Assembly (NCBI RefSeq): GCF_017347095.1
Contig: NZ_JADPRZ010000005.1
Span: 121,574 to 185,573, forward strand
Length of the DNA stretch: 64,000 nt
From: Sporosarcina sp. E16_8
Lineage (GTDB): Bacteria > Bacillota > Bacilli > Bacillales_A > Planococcaceae
Direction of reading: 5' to 3'
Under the pieces are notes generated by a model. The model saw only the letters and a program-made list of their open reading frames with translations, was not told the origin of the DNA and did not search any database. The position numbers and the translations under genes are program-made. Of the stretch, positions 44,749-54,350 are shown piece after piece; the first letter of the stretch is position 1, and every line of letters begins with the position of its first letter.

Positions 44749-45523
44749 CCCCCATTTCCTCCTTTAACACTTTCTCAATTTCACCTTGCAGTGATGCCAA
44801 TATTTGCTTTTCCAAATGAAATGTAATGTCATTTGGCATAATGCCATCTTTCATTGTCGTAGAAGAATGAATCTCTTTGATTCTTCCAGGGCGTGTTTCA
44901 AAAACGACAATCTTCTCGGATAAAAGGACTGCTTCCCGAATGTTATGCGTAACGAAAAAGATTGTCACCTTTGTTTTTTGCCAGATTTCAAGCAGCTCAT
45001 TATGTAACACCATTCTGGTTTGCTCATCAAGAGCCGCAAACGGCTCATCCATCAGTAAAATTGCAGGTTCCATAACAAGAGCGCGTGCGATAGCAACACG
45101 TTGTTTCATACCTCCGGACAGCTGATGTGGATAGGCGTCGATAAAATTGCTTAAATGTACCATTTTTAACATTTCTCGCGCTTTGTCCTCGGCCTGTTTT
45201 TTTGACAAACCCTTTAAACGTAAGCCGTACGTGACATTATCTAGAACAGTTAACCATGGAAACAATCCATCCTGCTGGAAAACGACGACACGATCTGGTC
45301 CGGGATCCGTCACTACTTTGCCAGCAATCCGAATTTCCCCTTGATCCGCCTTCTCAAGACCAGCAATCAGATAGAGCAATGTCGACTTCCCACAACCCGA
45401 AGGTCCGACAATCGAAACAAACTGTCCTTTTTCCACGTCTAACGAGATATTATCCAGCACTTTGACATGACCTTTTTCTTTATGGGGAAAACTTTTGACA
45501 ATGCCATCTATTGTTAAATACAT
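44681..45523 (-). CDS. ABC transporter ATP-binding protein (SsuB-like)
   Basis: This 280-residue ATPase shows Walker A GPSGCGKSTL, Q-loop VFQQDGLFPWLTVLDNV, signature LSGGMKQRVAIARAL, Walker B ILLMDEPFAALDEQTR and H-loop VTHNIREAVLL. It is most like SsuB/TauB. AAAGGGG precedes ATG. It is the first gene of a four-gene unit (ATPase, permease, two binding proteins). No FMN monooxygenase (ssuD) gene is in the unit, so desulfonation must be encoded elsewhere. Confidence 0.9.
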   Translation of the reverse strand: MYLTIDGIVKSFPHKEKGHVKVLDNISLDVEKGQFVSIVGPSGCGKSTLLYLIAGLEKADQGEIRIAGKVVTDPGPDRVVVFQQDGLFPWLTVLDNVTYGLRLKGLSKKQAEDKAREMLKMVHLSNFIDAYPHQLSGGMKQRVAIARALVMEPAILLMDEPFAALDEQTRMVLHNELLEIWQKTKVTIFFVTHNIREAVLLSEKIVVFETRPGRIKEIHSSTTMKDGIMPNDITFHLEKQILASLQGEIEKVLKEEMGDDYIFKTNPLHRDSSGDMGSHI

Positions 45524-45541
45524 TCAAATATCCCCTTTCCA

Positions 45542-45710
45542 TACTATATAGGTTGAGTTAAAGATTCCATTCGATAACGCTACTTCGCTAGGGGATGCCT
45601 CCCGCCCTTAGCCAGGTAACTTCGCGACCACTCTTAGGGCTTCGGCTATCCCTTTTAAAGCGCCTTCGCTCAGTTCATATGCCCAATTCAACACTTCAAC
45701 CTATATAGTA
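45542..45710. repeat. 169-bp element R4 with 15-bp terminal inverted repeats
   Basis: TACTATATAGGTTGA (45542-45556) is mirrored exactly by TCAACCTATATAGTA (45696-45710). The interior has GCGATAACGC, two TTCGCTAGG/TTCGGCTAT-type fold-backs and AAAGCGCCTTCGCT, the last also found near 4100. There is no reading frame. It separates cysK from the ABC operon and looks like a miniature inverted-repeat element. Confidence 0.65.
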
Positions 45711-45754
45711 ATTACATTTCAAAAACAACCATTACATCGATTGTAATTCGGGTT

Positions 45755-46684
45755 TTAAAATTCGAACAAATCGCTTGATAAATAGCGTTCACCAGAATCA
45801 GGTGCAATACAGACGACCGTATCATTCGGAGTCAATCGCCTAGCAACGGCTAACGCTGCATATATGGCTGCGCCCCCTGAAGGGCCAATGAGAATCCCTT
45901 CATTCGCCGCTATAGCCCGAACTGTCTCGTAAGCTTCTTCGTCTTTTATCATAAATATTTCATCGTAGACGTTCGTATTCAAAACAGAAGGAATAAAACC
46001 TGGGCTCGTTCCAACAAGCTTATGCTTCCCTGGCTTTCCTCCGGATAGGACAGGTGATCCCGCAGGCTCAACCACATGAACTGTGATTCTAGCATCAAGT
46101 TCTTTTAGTGCCTCCCCTGTACCCGTTACCGTCCCTCCCGTTCCTGACGTACAAACAAAAGCATTAAGCCTTCTTCCAATGGACACCATTGCTTCACTAA
46201 TCTCAACAGCCGTTGTTGTCCTATGAATATCAGGATTTGCGGCGTTTTCAAATTGCATGGGGATAAAACTGTCTTCAATTTGTGCTGCTAATTCATTTGC
46301 TTTGGCAATCGCACCTGGCATTCTATCTTCACTTGGTGTAAGAACAACTTTAGCGCCGTATGCTTTCATTAAATTAATGCGTTCAATCGTTGCGTTATCT
46401 GGCATAACGAAAATTGCGCGATATCCTCTCGCTGCGGCATTCATTGCCAAACCAATTCCTGTATTACCTGATGTCGGTTCAACAATCGTTGCCCCCGCCA
46501 CCAATTCCCCACTTTTTTCTGCTTCGACAATCATATTGTAAGCCGCTCGGTCTTTTACGCTCCCGCTTGGATTAAAATATTCAAGTTTCACATAGACAGC
46601 TGCACCTTGAGGATCTGGCAGTCTATTTAATCTTACAAGCGGCGTATTTCCAATCAATTCTGCTATATTGTTTACGACTTGCAT
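45755..46684 (-). CDS. cysK: Cysteine synthase (O-acetylserine sulfhydrylase)
   Basis: This PLP enzyme joins sulfide to O-acetylserine. The PLP lysine is in NPSGSVKDRAAYN; substrate-loop TSGNTGIGLA and phosphate loop TSGTGGTVTGTG are intact. Its 309 residues fit CysK. ATG 46684, nine bases after GGAGG, is chosen; an ATG three codons earlier overlaps that site. It is the last gene of the sulfur cluster, 23 bp after sirC, and uses the sulfide made by CysJI. Confidence 0.92.
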   Translation of the reverse strand: MQVVNNIAELIGNTPLVRLNRLPDPQGAAVYVKLEYFNPSGSVKDRAAYNMIVEAEKSGELVAGATIVEPTSGNTGIGLAMNAAARGYRAIFVMPDNATIERINLMKAYGAKVVLTPSEDRMPGAIAKANELAAQIEDSFIPMQFENAANPDIHRTTTAVEISEAMVSIGRRLNAFVCTSGTGGTVTGTGEALKELDARITVHVVEPAGSPVLSGGKPGKHKLVGTSPGFIPSVLNTNVYDEIFMIKDEEAYETVRAIAANEGILIGPSGGAAIYAALAVARRLTPNDTVVCIAPDSGERYLSSDLFEF

Positions 46685-46707
46685 ATCTGGCATCCTCCCA
46701 ATTACAG

Positions 46708-47331
46708 TCAGGATTTGTTTTGGTATCCACCAATCAATTCTAAAAAGGCATTTTGCATGTTGATTGATTGCCTGTATGTGTCATTTGTGATTACTTTAAG
46801 TAATTTAGTTTTTATTGCTTGTTCTAACGTTGTATATTTCAATGTTTCTCTCGACAGCGTTAGAAATTCAAGATAATCGCCATAAGAATCTTCGTAAATT
46901 ACGGCAAGTTCGTCACGAATTCTTTTGGAAAGTATCGGACTTGCCCCGCCAGTTGCAACACTTATCGTTAGGTCACCTCTTGTCAGCTTGGCAGGGACAT
47001 GAAAGGTGCTTAACTCTGGATTATCAACGATATTGACCAGTTGATGCGTGCCAGAAGAAGATGCAACGAACGAATTCACCGTTTCACTATTTGTTGCTGC
47101 GATAATAATCAATGCGGAATCAAGATCATTTGGTTCGAACTCTTTATTCTTCCAGGTAATCTTCTTCTCGGCAATGAGTTGTTCTATTTCCGAATGAATC
47201 ATCGGACTAATCACAGTTACATAAGCACCTGCCTGTAGCAAGCCGACAATTTTTCTATGGGCAATCATACCACCACCGACTACTACTGCACCTTTAGCTT
47301 CGATGTTCAGCATAATTGGGTAGGATTTCAT
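46708..47331 (-). CDS. sirC: Precorrin-2 dehydrogenase (siroheme synthase N-terminal type)
   Basis: This NAD-dependent enzyme oxidises precorrin-2 to sirohydrochlorin, the middle step of siroheme synthesis. It has a Rossmann motif VVVGGGMIAHRKIVGLL near the start, IIIAATNSETVN, and LSTFHVPAKLTRGDLTISVATGG. It matches YlnF/Met8-type proteins in length (207 residues from ATG 47331, after CAGGTGA). A longer frame starting at 47400 has no ribosome site. Repeats R3 separate it from cysI. Confidence 0.87.
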   Translation of the reverse strand: MKSYPIMLNIEAKGAVVVGGGMIAHRKIVGLLQAGAYVTVISPMIHSEIEQLIAEKKITWKNKEFEPNDLDSALIIIAATNSETVNSFVASSSGTHQLVNIVDNPELSTFHVPAKLTRGDLTISVATGGASPILSKRIRDELAVIYEDSYGDYLEFLTLSRETLKYTTLEQAIKTKLLKVITNDTYRQSINMQNAFLELIGGYQNKS

Positions 47332-47440
47332 TGTTTTATTCACCTGCCGCTGTTTAGTTATTCTGAAAAAGACCATAAAATTAGCGGTCCTTCTTAGCAT
47401 TTTTAAAAGATAAGAAAGTATAAGTTTTTCACTTGGAGCA

Positions 47441-47536
47441 GTGTCTAGACTCCTGCGCCTAGCCCCCCGAGTCGCTTCAGTCCTTAAGGCCTCCTGCGCT
47501 TTTCGTGACTACCAAGGCGCTTGCGCTTTTCTTATT
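47441..47536 (+). repeat. R3-type repeat, short unit
   Basis: GTCTAGACTCCTGCGCCTAG, then GAGTCGCTTCAGTCCTTAAGG, CTCCTGCGCTTTT and CAAGGCGCTTGCGCTTTTC. It is directly repeated, with one expansion, at 47537-47660. Confidence 0.75.
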
Positions 47537-47660
47537 GTCTAGACTCCAGCGCCTAGCCCCTCGAGTCGCTTCAGTCCTTAAGGTAAAGGCAAAGAGCGCC
47601 TTTACCTTAAGGCCCTCCAGCGCTTTTCGGGACTACCAAGGCGCCTGCGCTTTTCTTATT
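47537..47660 (+). repeat. R3-type repeat, unit with hairpin expansion
   Basis: It repeats the 47441 unit but carries an extra perfect hairpin, CCTTAAGGTAAAGGC with GCCTTTACCTTAAGG (47576-47612), exactly where the short unit has only CCTTAAGGCC. It ends at the cysI stop codon. Confidence 0.8.
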
Positions 47661-49383
47661 AATCGTGAAAGTCCAATCCAGATTGAACAGCTTTCACATG
47701 TCCTGCACGGATAACAAAATCTCCAAAATGTTCGCCTTCTTGTCTTTCCTTGGCATATTGGAAAAATAGTGGTTTAAGCAGTGCTAGAATTTCTTCTTCG
47801 CCAATGTTCTCCCGATACAATTTGTTCAGCCGATCTCCGACAAAGCCGGCACCAAGATACATATTGTATTTTCCAGGTGCTTTACCGATAAAGGCAATTT
47901 CACCAAGAGATGGACGAGAGCAACCATTCGGGCAACCTGAAATACGTATAATAATCTCTTTTTCACGCAGTCCCGCTTCATCCAGAATTAGTTCCATCTT
48001 ATCCAGTAATGAAGGCAGATAACGTTCAGCTTCAGCCATTGCCAGCCCGCAAGTTGGAAAAGCAACACAAGCCATTGAACTCCGTCGCAATGCGGAATGA
48101 TGTTGTCCATCTGTCAAACCATGTTGCTCAATCAGCTCGACAATCTTTTGCTTATTTTGACTCGATACATTGCTGATAATCAGGTTTTGGTTTGGACTCA
48201 GTCGGAAATCTCCTGTGTGGATCTTGGCAATTTCTCGCAACCCAGTCATCAGTGGATAATCATCCAAGTCCTGGACTCTTCCGTTTTGGATAAAGAGCGT
48301 GAAATGCCAATTCCCATCGCTCCCTTCCACCCAGCCATAACGATCACCATTATGTTCAAAATGATAATCACGTTCGATTTCAAGCTCCCAACCTAATCGT
48401 TCATTGAGTTCTTTTACGATCCAATCAAGTCCACGAGCATCAATTGTGTATTTAAAACGAGCATACTTTCGTACAGAACGATTTCCGTAATCACGTTGAA
48501 TCGTAATAATTTTTTCGGCTACTTCGACAATCTGATCTGGTGTACAGAATCCAATCACCCGTGCCAACTGAGGATACGTTTTCGTATCACCATGCGTCAT
48601 CCCCATGCCGCCTCCGACAGCAATATTGAATCCAACTAATTTGCCTTCTTCTAAAATGGCGATTAGACCAAGATCCTGTGAAAAAACATCAACATCATTA
48701 TTAGGAGGAACTGCTACACCAATTTTAAATTTCCTTGGTAAATAGAGTGCACCATACAATGGCTCAGTCTCTTCGTCCGTTTCTTGACTGTCGACTACTT
48801 TTTCACCATCAAGCCAGATTTCATGGTACGCATTGGTCCGTGGTGATAGATAATCACTAAGTTTCTGAGCCCACCCATAAACCTCGGCATGTATTTCTGA
48901 TTGATAAGGGTTTGGATTACACATCACATTACGGTTCACATCTCCGCAAGCCGCTAGTGTATCCATCAATGCCGCATTAATTTCCTGAACATTTTCCTTC
49001 ATATTCCACTTTAAAATCCCATGCATTTGGAATGCCTGTCGGGTAGTCAATTTCAACGTTCCATTGCCAAATTTATTGGCAACACCGTCCATTGCCAGCC
49101 ATTGTGCCGAAGTTGCAACGCCTCCCGGAGCACGGACTCGGACCATGAACTGGTATGCCGGCTCTAATTTTTGACGTTGTCGCTCATTGCGTAAATCCCG
49201 ATCATCTTGCAGATAACTCCCATGGTGTTTCATCAATCGATTATCGTCGTCAGGTATCCCCGAACTGATTGGATATTCAAGCGTTTCTTTAAGCGATCCT
49301 CGTAAATAGTTACTCTCACTCTTAATCCGCTCAACATCACTTGGTGTTCCTGGTTGTGGCGGTAGAATTATTTTTTTCATCAT
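47659..49383 (-). CDS. cysI: Sulfite reductase (NADPH) hemoprotein subunit
   Basis: CysI reduces sulfite to sulfide by six electrons at a coupled siroheme and 4Fe-4S centre. The cluster cysteines are in [13 protein letters not shown] and [11 protein letters not shown] in the last quarter. Substrate-binding arginine and lysine regions are intact, and [14 protein letters not shown] and [12 protein letters not shown] are typical. Its 574 residues match Bacillus CysI. It starts 25 bp after cysJ, with GAGGAG upstream. Siroheme comes from cobA, sirB and sirC around it. Confidence 0.93.
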   Translation of the reverse strand: MMKKIILPPQPGTPSDVERIKSESNYLRGSLKETLEYPISSGIPDDDNRLMKHHGSYLQDDRDLRNERQRQKLEPAYQFMVRVRAPGGVATSAQWLAMDGVANKFGNGTLKLTTRQAFQMHGILKWNMKENVQEINAALMDTLAACGDVNRNVMCNPNPYQSEIHAEVYGWAQKLSDYLSPRTNAYHEIWLDGEKVVDSQETDEETEPLYGALYLPRKFKIGVAVPPNNDVDVFSQDLGLIAILEEGKLVGFNIAVGGGMGMTHGDTKTYPQLARVIGFCTPDQIVEVAEKIITIQRDYGNRSVRKYARFKYTIDARGLDWIVKELNERLGWELEIERDYHFEHNGDRYGWVEGSDGNWHFTLFIQNGRVQDLDDYPLMTGLREIAKIHTGDFRLSPNQNLIISNVSSQNKQKIVELIEQHGLTDGQHHSALRRSSMACVAFPTCGLAMAEAERYLPSLLDKMELILDEAGLREKEIIIRISGCPNGCSRPSLGEIAFIGKAPGKYNMYLGAGFVGDRLNKLYRENIGEEEILALLKPLFFQYAKERQEGEHFGDFVIRAGHVKAVQSGLDFHD

Positions 49384-49408
49384 TTAACAAGCTCCTCTCA
49401 CAGTTGTT

Positions 49409-51235
49409 TCAGTAGACATCACGTTGATAACGTTTCTGCTGTTGCATGTCAGCTAAATAGTCAGATGCTTCCTTAGAGCTCATCTCACCCTCTTCTTCAA
49501 GGATTTTCTCTAAAGTAGCATGGACATCGGCAGCCATATGCTTTTCATCCCCACAAACGTAGAGTACAGCACCCTCTTCCAACCATTTAAAAATAGCCTG
49601 GCTGTTTTCGATCATTCGGTGTTGGACATAGACTTTATCTTTCGTATCACGGGAAAACGCAACATCCATTCGCGTCAATACACCTTCTTTGAGCCATTGT
49701 TGCCATTCAACCTGATACAGGAAGTCCGTAACGAAGTGTTGATCTCCAAAGAACAACCATGTTTTCCCTTCGGCGCCAATCTCCTCGCGTTCTTCCAAGA
49801 ACGACCTGAACGGAGCAATTCCAGTTCCAGGTCCAATCATTATCAATGGCGTGTTAGGATCTGCTGGTAATTTAAAGTTTGAGTTACGCTGAACATATAC
49901 AGGTAAATAGTCTCCTGGTTGCGCACGTACAGCACATTCATCTGAACAGACGCCTACCCGATCACGACCGTGGGCCTCATAACGAACAGTTCCAATAGTG
50001 AGATGTACTTCATCTGGATTTGCTTTTGAACTGCTGGCGATTGAATACAGACGCGCCGGTATTTTACGTAATATTGCGACAAAATCACTTACAGAGACTT
50101 CCCAAGGTGCAAAATCCCGTACAAGATCTAATAGATCACGACCATAGAGATAATTCCTGCATTCTTGCTCACTTTCAGGTTCCAAGAGCGCCTTTAATTC
50201 ATTGTTAGCGGTAAATTGCGCTGCTTTTTGTAGCAATGGTTTCGTCAAAACAGTGATTTCAAAATTGGATATCAATGCCTCGCGTAAAGGCTTGAGTTCG
50301 CCCTGTTTATTGACCTTAACTGCTTCACTAGGATTCCAACTCATCTCCGCAATCAAGGCATCTACTAATTCAGTATTATTTTCTGGGTAAATGCCCAAAC
50401 TGTCTCCTGGTTCAAACTCCAGGTTCGATCCTTCAAGTGATAACTCAAGATGACGCGTTTCCTTGTTTGATCCACGACCATTTAAATTCAAATTTTCTAG
50501 AATCTCAGCTTTAAATGGATTTGTTCGAGAATATTCAAGTTGTTCCTCAATTACCTTGTTACCTGGTTGTTGGACAGTTATAGAACTACTTCCTTGTTGC
50601 TCATTTAATTTAGCTAAAACATTCGTAAACCATTCCGCGGCAGATTCATCATAATCCAAGTCGCAATCGACTCGTAGACTAAGCTGTTTTGCACCTAATT
50701 CAAGTAATCGATCATCAAATTGTTTACCTGTCTGGCAGAAAAATTCATAAGAACTATCTCCCAAAGACAGGACCGAAAATTGCAGATTTTCCAATTTCGG
50801 CGCTCTTTTACTAGTAAGAAATTCATAGAAGGGCAATGCATTATCTGGTGGATCACCTTCGCCATGTGTACTTACAATAAGTAGTAAATTATCGATTTTC
50901 TTGAGCGCATTCGGTTTGAATTCATTCATAGAAGAAAGGCTTACTAGATACTCTTCTGCTCTCAAATTCTTCGTCAGTTTTTCAGCCAAAGCTTGCCCGT
51001 TACCAGTCTGAGATCCGTAAAGAATTGTCACTTCTTTTGAGCTGACCTCTAGTTGCGTTGCTGGAGCTTCCAGAACGGCTACGCCGCCTGAAGCGACCGA
51101 GTGCGTAGTTGACTGACTTGCGCTTAGATAACCGCCCAACCAGATTTGCTGTGTCTCCGTCAGTATCGGCAAAAGTTGATTAAGGAGTTCTACCTGCTCC
51201 TGATTAAAAGGACTGTTTATCACTTGAAGCGCCAA
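49409..51235 (-). CDS. cysJ: Sulfite reductase (NADPH) flavoprotein subunit
   Basis: CysJ passes electrons from NADPH through FAD and FMN to CysI. It has an N-terminal flavodoxin domain (ILYGSQTGNGQALAEKL, STHGEGDPPDNAL), an FAD domain (ARLYSIASSS, GVCSDE), and an NADPH-binding end (MIGPGTGIAPFRSFLEER, LYVCGDEKHMAADV). TTG at 51235, seven bases after GAGGTG, gives an N-terminus M-A-L-Q-V-I-N-S-P-F-N-Q-E-Q like Bacillus CysJ. The longer frame from 51250 overlaps the ribosome site. Confidence 0.92.
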   Translation of the reverse strand: MALQVINSPFNQEQVELLNQLLPILTETQQIWLGGYLSASQSTTHSVASGGVAVLEAPATQLEVSSKEVTILYGSQTGNGQALAEKLTKNLRAEEYLVSLSSMNEFKPNALKKIDNLLLIVSTHGEGDPPDNALPFYEFLTSKRAPKLENLQFSVLSLGDSSYEFFCQTGKQFDDRLLELGAKQLSLRVDCDLDYDESAAEWFTNVLAKLNEQQGSSSITVQQPGNKVIEEQLEYSRTNPFKAEILENLNLNGRGSNKETRHLELSLEGSNLEFEPGDSLGIYPENNTELVDALIAEMSWNPSEAVKVNKQGELKPLREALISNFEITVLTKPLLQKAAQFTANNELKALLEPESEQECRNYLYGRDLLDLVRDFAPWEVSVSDFVAILRKIPARLYSIASSSKANPDEVHLTIGTVRYEAHGRDRVGVCSDECAVRAQPGDYLPVYVQRNSNFKLPADPNTPLIMIGPGTGIAPFRSFLEEREEIGAEGKTWLFFGDQHFVTDFLYQVEWQQWLKEGVLTRMDVAFSRDTKDKVYVQHRMIENSQAIFKWLEEGAVLYVCGDEKHMAADVHATLEKILEEEGEMSSKEASDYLADMQQQKRYQRDVY

Positions 51236-51262
51236 AATTACCCACCTCACAAAATAGTATTT

Positions 51263-51296
51263 TTATATATATGTTGAACACGTGAATATTTATATT
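51263..51296 (+). repeat. Repeat R5 motif between yezD and cysJ
   Basis: TATATATATGTTGAACACGT then GAATATTTATATT matches the R5 pattern in plus orientation. It sits between yezD and the cysJ start. Confidence 0.45.
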
Positions 51297-51369
51297 TACT
51301 AAGCTCATGCGCCGTAGCAAATTCATTGGAATTCTTTATTTCAACATACACAGTTTTTAAAAAAGAGAA

Positions 51370-51516
51370 TTATTTCAATCTGATTTTCTCATTTCTCTCT
51401 ATTTGAACCACAACATTGTCTTGAATAACCAATGTGATAGAGCCATAATTCATAGTACTCAACATCTGTTTAACATTTTCTATGGTAAGTTCATGATTTT
51501 GTTCACGTTTTTCCAT
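51370..51516 (-). CDS. yezD: YezD-family (DUF2292) small protein, 48 aa
   Basis: This is a short gene with ribosome site AAAAGGGATT before ATG. The product has an acidic helical start (MEKREQNHELTIENVK) and a compact core (MNYGSITLVIQDNVVVQIER, then NEKIRLK). It matches YezD-type proteins, which often lie in sulfur-assimilation or sulfonate operons of Bacillales and whose function is unknown. It sits between sirB (32 bp upstream) and cysJ, in the same direction, so it is a member of the sulfur operon. Confidence 0.75.
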   Translation of the reverse strand: MEKREQNHELTIENVKQMLSTMNYGSITLVIQDNVVVQIERNEKIRLK

Positions 51517-51548
51517 AATCCCTTTTCATCCTTCCAGACAAAGTCACT

Positions 51549-52307
51549 TCATAAAATGGGCTGACTGATTTGATTTATTTCAAGTAACTCATTCACCCGT
51601 TCAACAAGCACATCCTGGACATATTTGTGATAACCCAGATTTTCACAAAGAATTAGCTGCTGACAACTAGTAGATTGTTTCACAATCTTTTTTTCAATGC
51701 CATTCATTAAAATACCTGTAAATAATAAGTATGGAATAATGAAAACTTGCTTTTGAGGTGCTTGCTGTAGTTGCAGTAATGCTTCATCGAAATGAGGCTC
51801 CGCTCCGTAAAGAAAACAAACAGTTACTTTATTAAAGGAATACTTGTCAGCAAGAAGCAGTGCAATTTCGTTTAAATCATGCTTTACTGCGGGATCACTA
51901 CTCCCCCTGCCTACGATTAACACCTGAGCATCTTCTGCGATCGTTACTTGTTGTTCAACAACTCGATCATATAAACTATCAACAATTTTCGGATGAATGC
52001 CAAATGCTTTTCCGTATGTAAATTCAATATCGGGATACATGACTTTTCCCACCTCGATTTCAAATGGAATATCTTCATTTGCATGCGCCGCAGTTAATAA
52101 AAGTATAGGAACAACAGCAATCTTAGTAGCTCCGCGTTCCACGCACTTCGTAATCCCTTCATCCACACTTGGCGCCGCCAGTTCTAAAAAACAAATCTCT
52201 TGAATCGAAACATCGATCATTGCTTGACTGCTCTTAATAAACTGAATGGCTTCTTCGACACCTGCTTTAATCCGGCTACCGTGGCCCACATATAGAACTG
52301 CCTGCAT
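51549..52307 (-). CDS. sirB: Sirohydrochlorin ferrochelatase
   Basis: SirB inserts iron into sirohydrochlorin to make siroheme. It is a CbiX-type chelatase with metal-binding histidines in VGHGSR (His9) and TAAHANEDIP (His75), and a second similar half (LIVGRGSSDP, IPYLLFTG). About 252 residues fits Bacillus SirB/YlnE. AAGGAGGGATTAGC precedes ATG. It lies between cobA and yezD within the operon. Confidence 0.9.
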   Translation of the reverse strand: MQAVLYVGHGSRIKAGVEEAIQFIKSSQAMIDVSIQEICFLELAAPSVDEGITKCVERGATKIAVVPILLLTAAHANEDIPFEIEVGKVMYPDIEFTYGKAFGIHPKIVDSLYDRVVEQQVTIAEDAQVLIVGRGSSDPAVKHDLNEIALLLADKYSFNKVTVCFLYGAEPHFDEALLQLQQAPQKQVFIIPYLLFTGILMNGIEKKIVKQSTSCQQLILCENLGYHKYVQDVLVERVNELLEINQISQPIL

Positions 52308-52374
52308 GCTAATCCCTCCTTATCAAATCCGCCTCGGCGTAATTGCGTCCTTATCAAGTAATTAAGTTAAACTG

Positions 52375-53157
52375 CTAGTATGCAGATACTTCTTTAATGC
52401 TATTTTGGTTCAATCCCGTTTGTTCGAACCACTGAATCTTCTCCCGCAACTTCACAACTTCACCGACAATGATCATACTTGGGTTTTTAATTTCGGATTC
52501 TCTCGCAATCTCTACAATTGTAGAAAGTGTACCTGTAATCGTATACTGTGCTTCTGTCGTTCCCCAATGAACAAGTGCTACTGGCGTGCTCTCAGGTCGG
52601 CCGTGCTTCGTCAGTTGCTCACAGATATAAGGTAAGTTTCCGACACCCATATAAATCGCTAAGGTATCAATACCGACCGCAAGACTCTCCCAGTGGATGG
52701 AATCGCTTTTTCCAGCACGCATATGGCCCGTTACAATCGCAAAACTCGAACTAAGATCGCGATGTGTGACTGGGATACCCGCATAAGCAGGAGCTGCAAT
52801 CCCAGCTGTAATTCCCGGAACCACCTCAAAGGGAATTCCATTATCCGCAAGAACTTCTGCCTCTTCAGCTCCTCTTCCAAAAACGAATGGATCTCCACCT
52901 TTTAAGCGTGTGACGATTTTTCCTTGCTTCGCATATTTCACTAAGAAGTGGTTAATCGTCTCCTGAATCATTGCATGATAGTTTGGGAGTTTTCCGCAAT
53001 AAATTAAGTCAGCTCCCGGCTTTGCATAGGTAAGTAGCTCTTTATTAATTAAACGATCATACAATATGACATCCGCTTGTTGAATACATCTCATCCCTTT
53101 AACGGTGATTAAATCAACATCTCCAGGTCCAGCTCCAACTATATATACTTTTCCCAT
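52375..53157 (-). CDS. cobA: Uroporphyrinogen-III C-methyltransferase
   Basis: This SAM-dependent enzyme (SUMT, YlnD in Bacillus) methylates uroporphyrinogen III twice to precorrin-2, the first step towards siroheme. Family motifs are VYIVGAGPGDVDLITVKG at the start, LKGGDPFVFGRGAEEAEVL, and VVPGITAGIAAPAYAGIPVTHR. ATG 53157 after AGGAGAGATAAGA gives 260 residues; the frame upstream to 53175 includes the ribosome site. It follows sat by about 45 bp. Confidence 0.92.
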   Translation of the reverse strand: MGKVYIVGAGPGDVDLITVKGMRCIQQADVILYDRLINKELLTYAKPGADLIYCGKLPNYHAMIQETINHFLVKYAKQGKIVTRLKGGDPFVFGRGAEEAEVLADNGIPFEVVPGITAGIAAPAYAGIPVTHRDLSSSFAIVTGHMRAGKSDSIHWESLAVGIDTLAIYMGVGNLPYICEQLTKHGRPESTPVALVHWGTTEAQYTITGTLSTIVEIARESEIKNPSMIIVGEVVKLREKIQWFEQTGLNQNSIKEVSAY

Positions 53158-53201
53158 TCTTATCTCTCCTCTCACCGCTCAGTTCTACCATAAAATCATT
53201 G

Positions 53202-54350
53202 TTAGGAATGAATCTCTTCTTTTTGCATTCCCGCAATTAATACGTCGATCACTTCCGGGCGACTAAATGTCGATGGCAGCTGTTCTCCCTTACGAAGCAT
53301 TTCCCTCACTTTTGTACCAGACAAGATTACATGGTGACTGACATCATGCGGGCATGTTTTTGGTGTTGCCATATTGCCGCATTTATTGCAGTAAAAGCTA
53401 TGCTCGAAAAATAATAACGTAATTCCAAGTTCTCCAAGCGTAAAATTGCTAAAGATTTTCTGAGCATCATACGTACCATAATAATTACCAACACCCGCAT
53501 GGTCGCGACCAACGATGAAGTGTGTACAACCAAAATTCTTTCGAACCATCGCATGGAACACCGCTTCTCTTGGTCCGGCATAGCGCATTGCCGCTGTAAA
53601 TACACCTAAAAACACATGCTCTTTCGCATAATAGTTTGCTAGTAATACTTCATAGCTTTCCATGCGTACATCTGCTGGAATATCATCCGATTTCGTTTCA
53701 CCCACAAGTGGATTCAAAAATAATCCATCTACAATTTCCAATGCAGTCTTTTGAATATACTCATGTGCTCTATGAACCGGATTTCTTGTTTGGAAACCAA
53801 CGACTGTTTTCCAACCGAGCTCTTGGAACTTTTGCCTTGTTTCAATTGGGTCATATAAGTACTCCGAAAACTCATTCAGTGGTCTTCTCTGAATCAGCGT
53901 GATCGTGCCGCCAAGATAGACATTAGGACGTTCAAACAACTTCTTCACGCCAGGATGTTCGCGGTCTGTCGTTTGATAAACCAGTTCAGCTTCTTTTTCC
54001 TTATCTGGTGTGAAAATATCCGATACTTCGAGAACACCATAGACAACTCCATCTCTCTCTAATTTCACAAAATTCCCAACAGCGATACCTTGTGCATTCA
54101 ATTCCGTTGTTGGCAATGTAATCGGAATTGTCCAAGGAACTCCAGTAGATAATCTCATTGTTGCAACAACAGAATTGTAATCTACTTCTGTCAAAAATCC
54201 AGTTAATGGACTATATGCACCCGTACCAATTAAATCCAAGTCGCTGCTAGCAATTTCGTCTAATTCAACTACTTTTGTAAGCCCTTCGAACTCAAAATCA
54301 GGATTCCAGCAATTAATTAATGTACCGCCATGCGGTTGACTCAAACTCAT
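53202..54350 (-). CDS. sat: Sulfate adenylyltransferase (ATP sulfurylase)
   Basis: Sat makes adenosine phosphosulfate from sulfate and ATP. It is a homo-oligomeric dissimilatory-type enzyme of 382 residues with [26 protein letters not shown] and a zinc-type cysteine region ([15 protein letters not shown]). ATG follows the cysH stop with no gap (TAA then ATG), so the two are tightly coupled; GGGGGAA near the end of cysH serves as ribosome site. The product feeds CysC and CysH. Confidence 0.93.
   Translation of the reverse strand: MSLSQPHGGTLINCWNPDFEFEGLTKVVELDEIASSDLDLIGTGAYSPLTGFLTEVDYNSVVATMRLSTGVPWTIPITLPTTELNAQGIAVGNFVKLERDGVVYGVLEVSDIFTPDKEKEAELVYQTTDREHPGVKKLFERPNVYLGGTITLIQRRPLNEFSEYLYDPIETRQKFQELGWKTVVGFQTRNPVHRAHEYIQKTALEIVDGLFLNPLVGETKSDDIPADVRMESYEVLLANYYAKEHVFLGVFTAAMRYAGPREAVFHAMVRKNFGCTHFIVGRDHAGVGNYYGTYDAQKIFSNFTLGELGITLLFFEHSFYCNKCGNMATPKTCPHDVSHHVILSGTKVREMLRKGEQLPSTFSRPEVIDVLIAGMQKEEIHS

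Noticed and set aside
47441..47660. CRISPR array suggested by direct repeats
   Set aside because: There are only two units of about 96 and 124 bp without regular spacers, and they belong to a dispersed intergenic repeat family.
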